Below are positions 62,282 through 64,000 of a DNA stretch of 64,000 nt, in pieces. Position 1 is the first letter of the stretch. Every line of letters begins with the position of its first letter. Where the stretch lies: contig NZ_PZYY01000001.1 of assembly GCF_003047265.1 (NCBI RefSeq), forward strand, positions 1 to 64,000, in the 5' to 3' direction. Position numbers and translations under genes: made by a program. This stretch comes from Nocardioides terrigena. Lineage in GTDB: Bacteria; Actinomycetota; Actinomycetes; Propionibacteriales; Nocardioidaceae. The notes under the pieces were generated by a model. The model made no database searches and was not told the origin of the DNA. It saw nothing but the letters and a program-made list of their open reading frames with translations.

Positions 62282-63336
62282 CGGTCCGGTCCGGTCAGGG
62301 GGTCCGGAGGTAGTAGGTCGGCGAGACCGCGTCGTACGACGTCGCCATCGTCGGTGTCCGCCGTCCACCGGGTCTCGCGTCCCAGGAGCCGGCCGTCGGC
62401 ACGGTAGACGCTGGAGGCGTTGACCTCGGCTCCTGCGGGCGTGGTGGCGAGCACCAGGTCGGCCAGGCCGGCCGTGGCGAAGCTGCGGAGTCGGATGACG
62501 CCGGGACGTGCCCCGGGGGCGACCTCGACCGACCGGTCGGGCCGGGCGGCCAGCCACCGGGTGGTCGGCGAGTCACCTCCGGTGGACAGCACCACGATGA
62601 CGTCGTGCCCGGCAGCCAGCTCCAGGGCCTCACGCAGGACGGGGTCGTCCTCGGCGCCCCGGGCCTGCAGGCTGCGCCAGGCCACCGCGGCGGCCAGGTC
62701 GCGCTGCGCGGGGTCGAGCACCGACCACGACGCTGTGTCGGCCCCCGGCAGCATCGGCACCCCGAAGTGCCGCGCGGCGGCGAAGGACTCCTCGACGGTG
62801 ATCGTCTGCCAGGGGCCGGTGTCGGGGTCCGAACCGGCGAGCCATGAGGCCCGCAGGGTGTCGTGGTCGATCGACGACGGCCGCAGCGGAAGCCCCTCGG
62901 TCGGCAGGTCCAGTGGTGACGATCGAGACAAGGACGCCGTGATCGCCGAGGCCTGCTCGGCCTTGTCCGGGTCGGACGTCGGCACCACCACGGACACCGC
63001 TACCATCCGACCACCTTCGAGGACGTAGCTCAGGGTGGCGGTACGACGGCCCCCGGCGGGGTCCGTCCAGGTCAGCACCCGCTGCCGCCCGTCCACCGAC
63101 CCGAGCACGTCCGCGACACGGATGCCGCCGTCCTCGGGGTCCTCGGCATCCTGCGGTACGCCGGCGTGGGCCGCCGCCAGGGTGTCGAGGTCCGCGGACG
63201 GGTCGACGGGCCACGTCTCGACTCGCACGAGGGCGTCGCCGTCGCGGTGGTACACCTCCACGCGCTGGGCCGGAGTCCATCCGGCGGGGCCGGACAACGA
63301 GAGGCGGGCCGGGGCCCGCCAGAGCAGCTCGGTCAT
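62278..63336 (-). CDS. DcrB/LpqN-like two-domain protein of T7SS-II
   Basis: A 352-residue cytosolic protein. Residues about 8-135 (LSGPAGWTPAQRVEVYHRDGD, VETWPVDPSADLDTLAAAH, RTATLSYVLEGGRMVAVSV) have the alternating pattern of DcrB/LpqN/Mog1-like folds. These act as adaptors or chaperones in secretion settings. The second half is unassigned and rich in acidic and Arg residues; an EspG-like chaperone role is possible by position only. It starts 1 nt after the WXG100 gene stop and overlaps paralogue A by ATGA. Confidence 0.65.
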   Translation of the reverse strand: MTELLWRAPARLSLSGPAGWTPAQRVEVYHRDGDALVRVETWPVDPSADLDTLAAAHAGVPQDAEDPEDGGIRVADVLGSVDGRQRVLTWTDPAGGRRTATLSYVLEGGRMVAVSVVVPTSDPDKAEQASAITASLSRSSPLDLPTEGLPLRPSSIDHDTLRASWLAGSDPDTGPWQTITVEESFAAARHFGVPMLPGADTASWSVLDPAQRDLAAAVAWRSLQARGAEDDPVLREALELAAGHDVIVVLSTGGDSPTTRWLAARPDRSVEVAPGARPGVIRLRSFATAGLADLVLATTPAGAEVNASSVYRADGRLLGRETRWTADTDDGDVVRRGLADLLPPDPLTGPDR

Positions 63337-63337
63337 C

Positions 63338-63622
63338 TCAGTACCTCTCCTGGGCGGCGGCGAGGAGCATCTGCTCCTCGACGACGGCGGCCTGGCGCAC
63401 GAGCGTGTCGGCCGTGTTGACCATCCGGGCGCACACGGCCCGTAGTCGTCCGCTCTGCGTGGCGATCGACCCCCGGAACCGGTCCGCCGCGGGGCCGGCG
63501 TACGCCATCCCCACGACGCTGCCGTCCACCTGCGCCGCGATGCCGCTCAGCGTCTCCGCGTTGGTGCGGAGCTGGGCGGCGGCGGCCCGCATGCTGGCGG
63601 GGTCGCCGGTCACGAGGGTCAT
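63338..63622 (-). CDS. WXG100-like protein with Tyr in place of Trp
   Basis: A 94-residue helical-hairpin protein. At the turn it reads Tyr41-Ala-Gly43 followed by PAADRFR, exactly in register with Trp41-Glu-Gly43 of the preceding protein. So it is a WXG100 family member in which the signature Trp is replaced. No YxxxD/E motif is seen near the end (EEQMLLAAAQERY). It starts 2 nt after the previous stop and is likely the dimer partner. Confidence 0.85.
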   Translation of the reverse strand: MTLVTGDPASMRAAAAQLRTNAETLSGIAAQVDGSVVGMAYAGPAADRFRGSIATQSGRLRAVCARMVNTADTLVRQAAVVEEQMLLAAAQERY

Positions 63623-63624
63623 GG

Positions 63625-63888
63625 TCAGCTGCCCGCCTGCATCAGGGCCTCGCGCCGGCGCGAGACCTCCATGGCGGCGTCCTGGAGGGCGGTCCGGAGC
63701 TTGGACAGGTTCGGCTCGAACTCCGCGTCCCACATCTGCCGGAAGCGGTCCGCGGCCGGTCCCTCCCAGCTCGTCCCGGCGAGCTGCCCGCGGATGGTCC
63801 GCGTCAGCTCGTCGACGGTTCCCGACTCGCGCTCGAAGACGCCCCGCAGGGTCACCAGCTGCTCGAGCTCTCCACCGATTCGTGCCAT
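63625..63888 (-). CDS. WXG100-family protein, first gene of T7SS-II operon
   Basis: An 87-residue WXG100 protein with Trp41-Glu-Gly43 (TSWEGPAADRFR) between two amphipathic helices and a basic end. No YxxxD/E export motif is visible. A GGAGG ribosome site lies just upstream of the ATG at 63888. It heads an operon of closely packed genes running to the ATPase, and the palindrome at 63914-63929 lies in its control region. Confidence 0.92.
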   Translation of the reverse strand: MARIGGELEQLVTLRGVFERESGTVDELTRTIRGQLAGTSWEGPAADRFRQMWDAEFEPNLSKLRTALQDAAMEVSRRREALMQAGS

Positions 63889-63913
63889 CGTCCTACCTCC
63901 GTGTCGTGTCTGG

Positions 63914-63929
63914 TCCCCCGATCGGGGGA
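63914..63929. promoter_or_regulatory. Palindrome upstream of the T7SS-II operon
   Basis: TCCCCCGATCGGGGGA is a perfect 16-bp palindrome 26-41 nt before the first start codon. It could be an operator or a leader hairpin. A binding site for the locus SARP is possible, though SARPs usually bind direct repeats. Confidence 0.45.
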
Positions 63930-64000
63930 GTGGTCAAAGACTGTCCGGGCGCGCTGAGGTGGGACTGAGGGGTGCGCCGCGCACCCCGGTCACCCGGGTC

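Noticed and set aside
50507-63929. Reading the second locus as a standard ESX system
   Set aside because: EccB, EccD, EccE and a subtilisin-type mycosin were looked for on both strands and are not present between 49.8 and 64.0 kb.

Overview
The window is chromosomal DNA from a high-GC actinomycete, most likely a Nocardioides-like member of the Propionibacteriales. The base composition is strongly GC-rich. The gene order SRP RNA - dnaX - ybaB - recR - DUF5063 - lysC - asd, GTP-type PEP carboxykinases, SARP-type regulation, type VII secretion genes and many leaderless or GTG starts all fit that group. No rRNA, CRISPR array, prophage or complete insertion sequence was seen.

Layout. 0.2-4.3 kb: small Rho_N-like protein, BNR-repeat lipoprotein, AAA/ABC-like ATPase and a GAF-GAF-PP2C (RsbU-like) phosphatase, all on the minus strand. 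4.4-12.8 kb: tRNA-Arg, then two paralogous GTP-PEP carboxykinases that bracket a GGDEF-EAL protein, a processive GT2 synthase and a small membrane protein. 12.8-15.4 kb: HTH regulator convergent with an unannotated 46-aa secreted peptide, two tRNA-Ser genes and two small hypothetical genes. 15.5-17.8 kb: MoxR ATPase and CoxE-like VWA protein. 17.8-20.5 kb: a translationally coupled trio (WXG100-like helical protein, EspG-like protein, alpha/beta hydrolase) that looks like an orphan type VII secretion (T7SS) cargo module. 20.6-25.9 kb: aminotransferase, K+/H+ antiporter, LytR_C protein, VapB-like conserved protein, HerA-like ATPase.

26.0-36.5 kb: a T7SS locus (T7SS-I) with a three-ATPase EccC on the minus strand, and on the plus strand EccD1, two WXG100 proteins, EccD2, EccB and a mycosin. 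It has two different EccD proteins and no EccE. An MMPL transporter, a YhgE/Pip (EsaA/YueB-superfamily) membrane protein and a DUF4185-like lipoprotein follow. 42.9-49.8 kb: tRNA-Ser, SRP RNA, the dnaX-ybaB-recR replication/repair operon and the aspartate-pathway pair lysC-asd.

49.8-64.0 kb: a second, unusual T7SS-like locus (T7SS-II). Its minus-strand operon runs from two short WXG100 proteins through a DcrB/LpqN-like protein, two paralogous Cys/Gly-rich proteins of unknown function, a VWA protein and an EccC-like ATPase with an N-terminal beta-grasp-like domain. It continues to a double-FHA HtrA-like membrane protease and a SARP-BTAD-FHA regulator, convergent with a single-pass membrane protein that shares an N-terminal domain with the protease. 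No EccB, EccD, EccE or mycosin is present beside it. This locus is the best candidate for a poorly described system, followed by the orphan module at 17.8-20.5 kb, the secreted peptide/regulator pair at 13-14 kb and the divergent PEP carboxykinase that lacks two conserved active-site residues.
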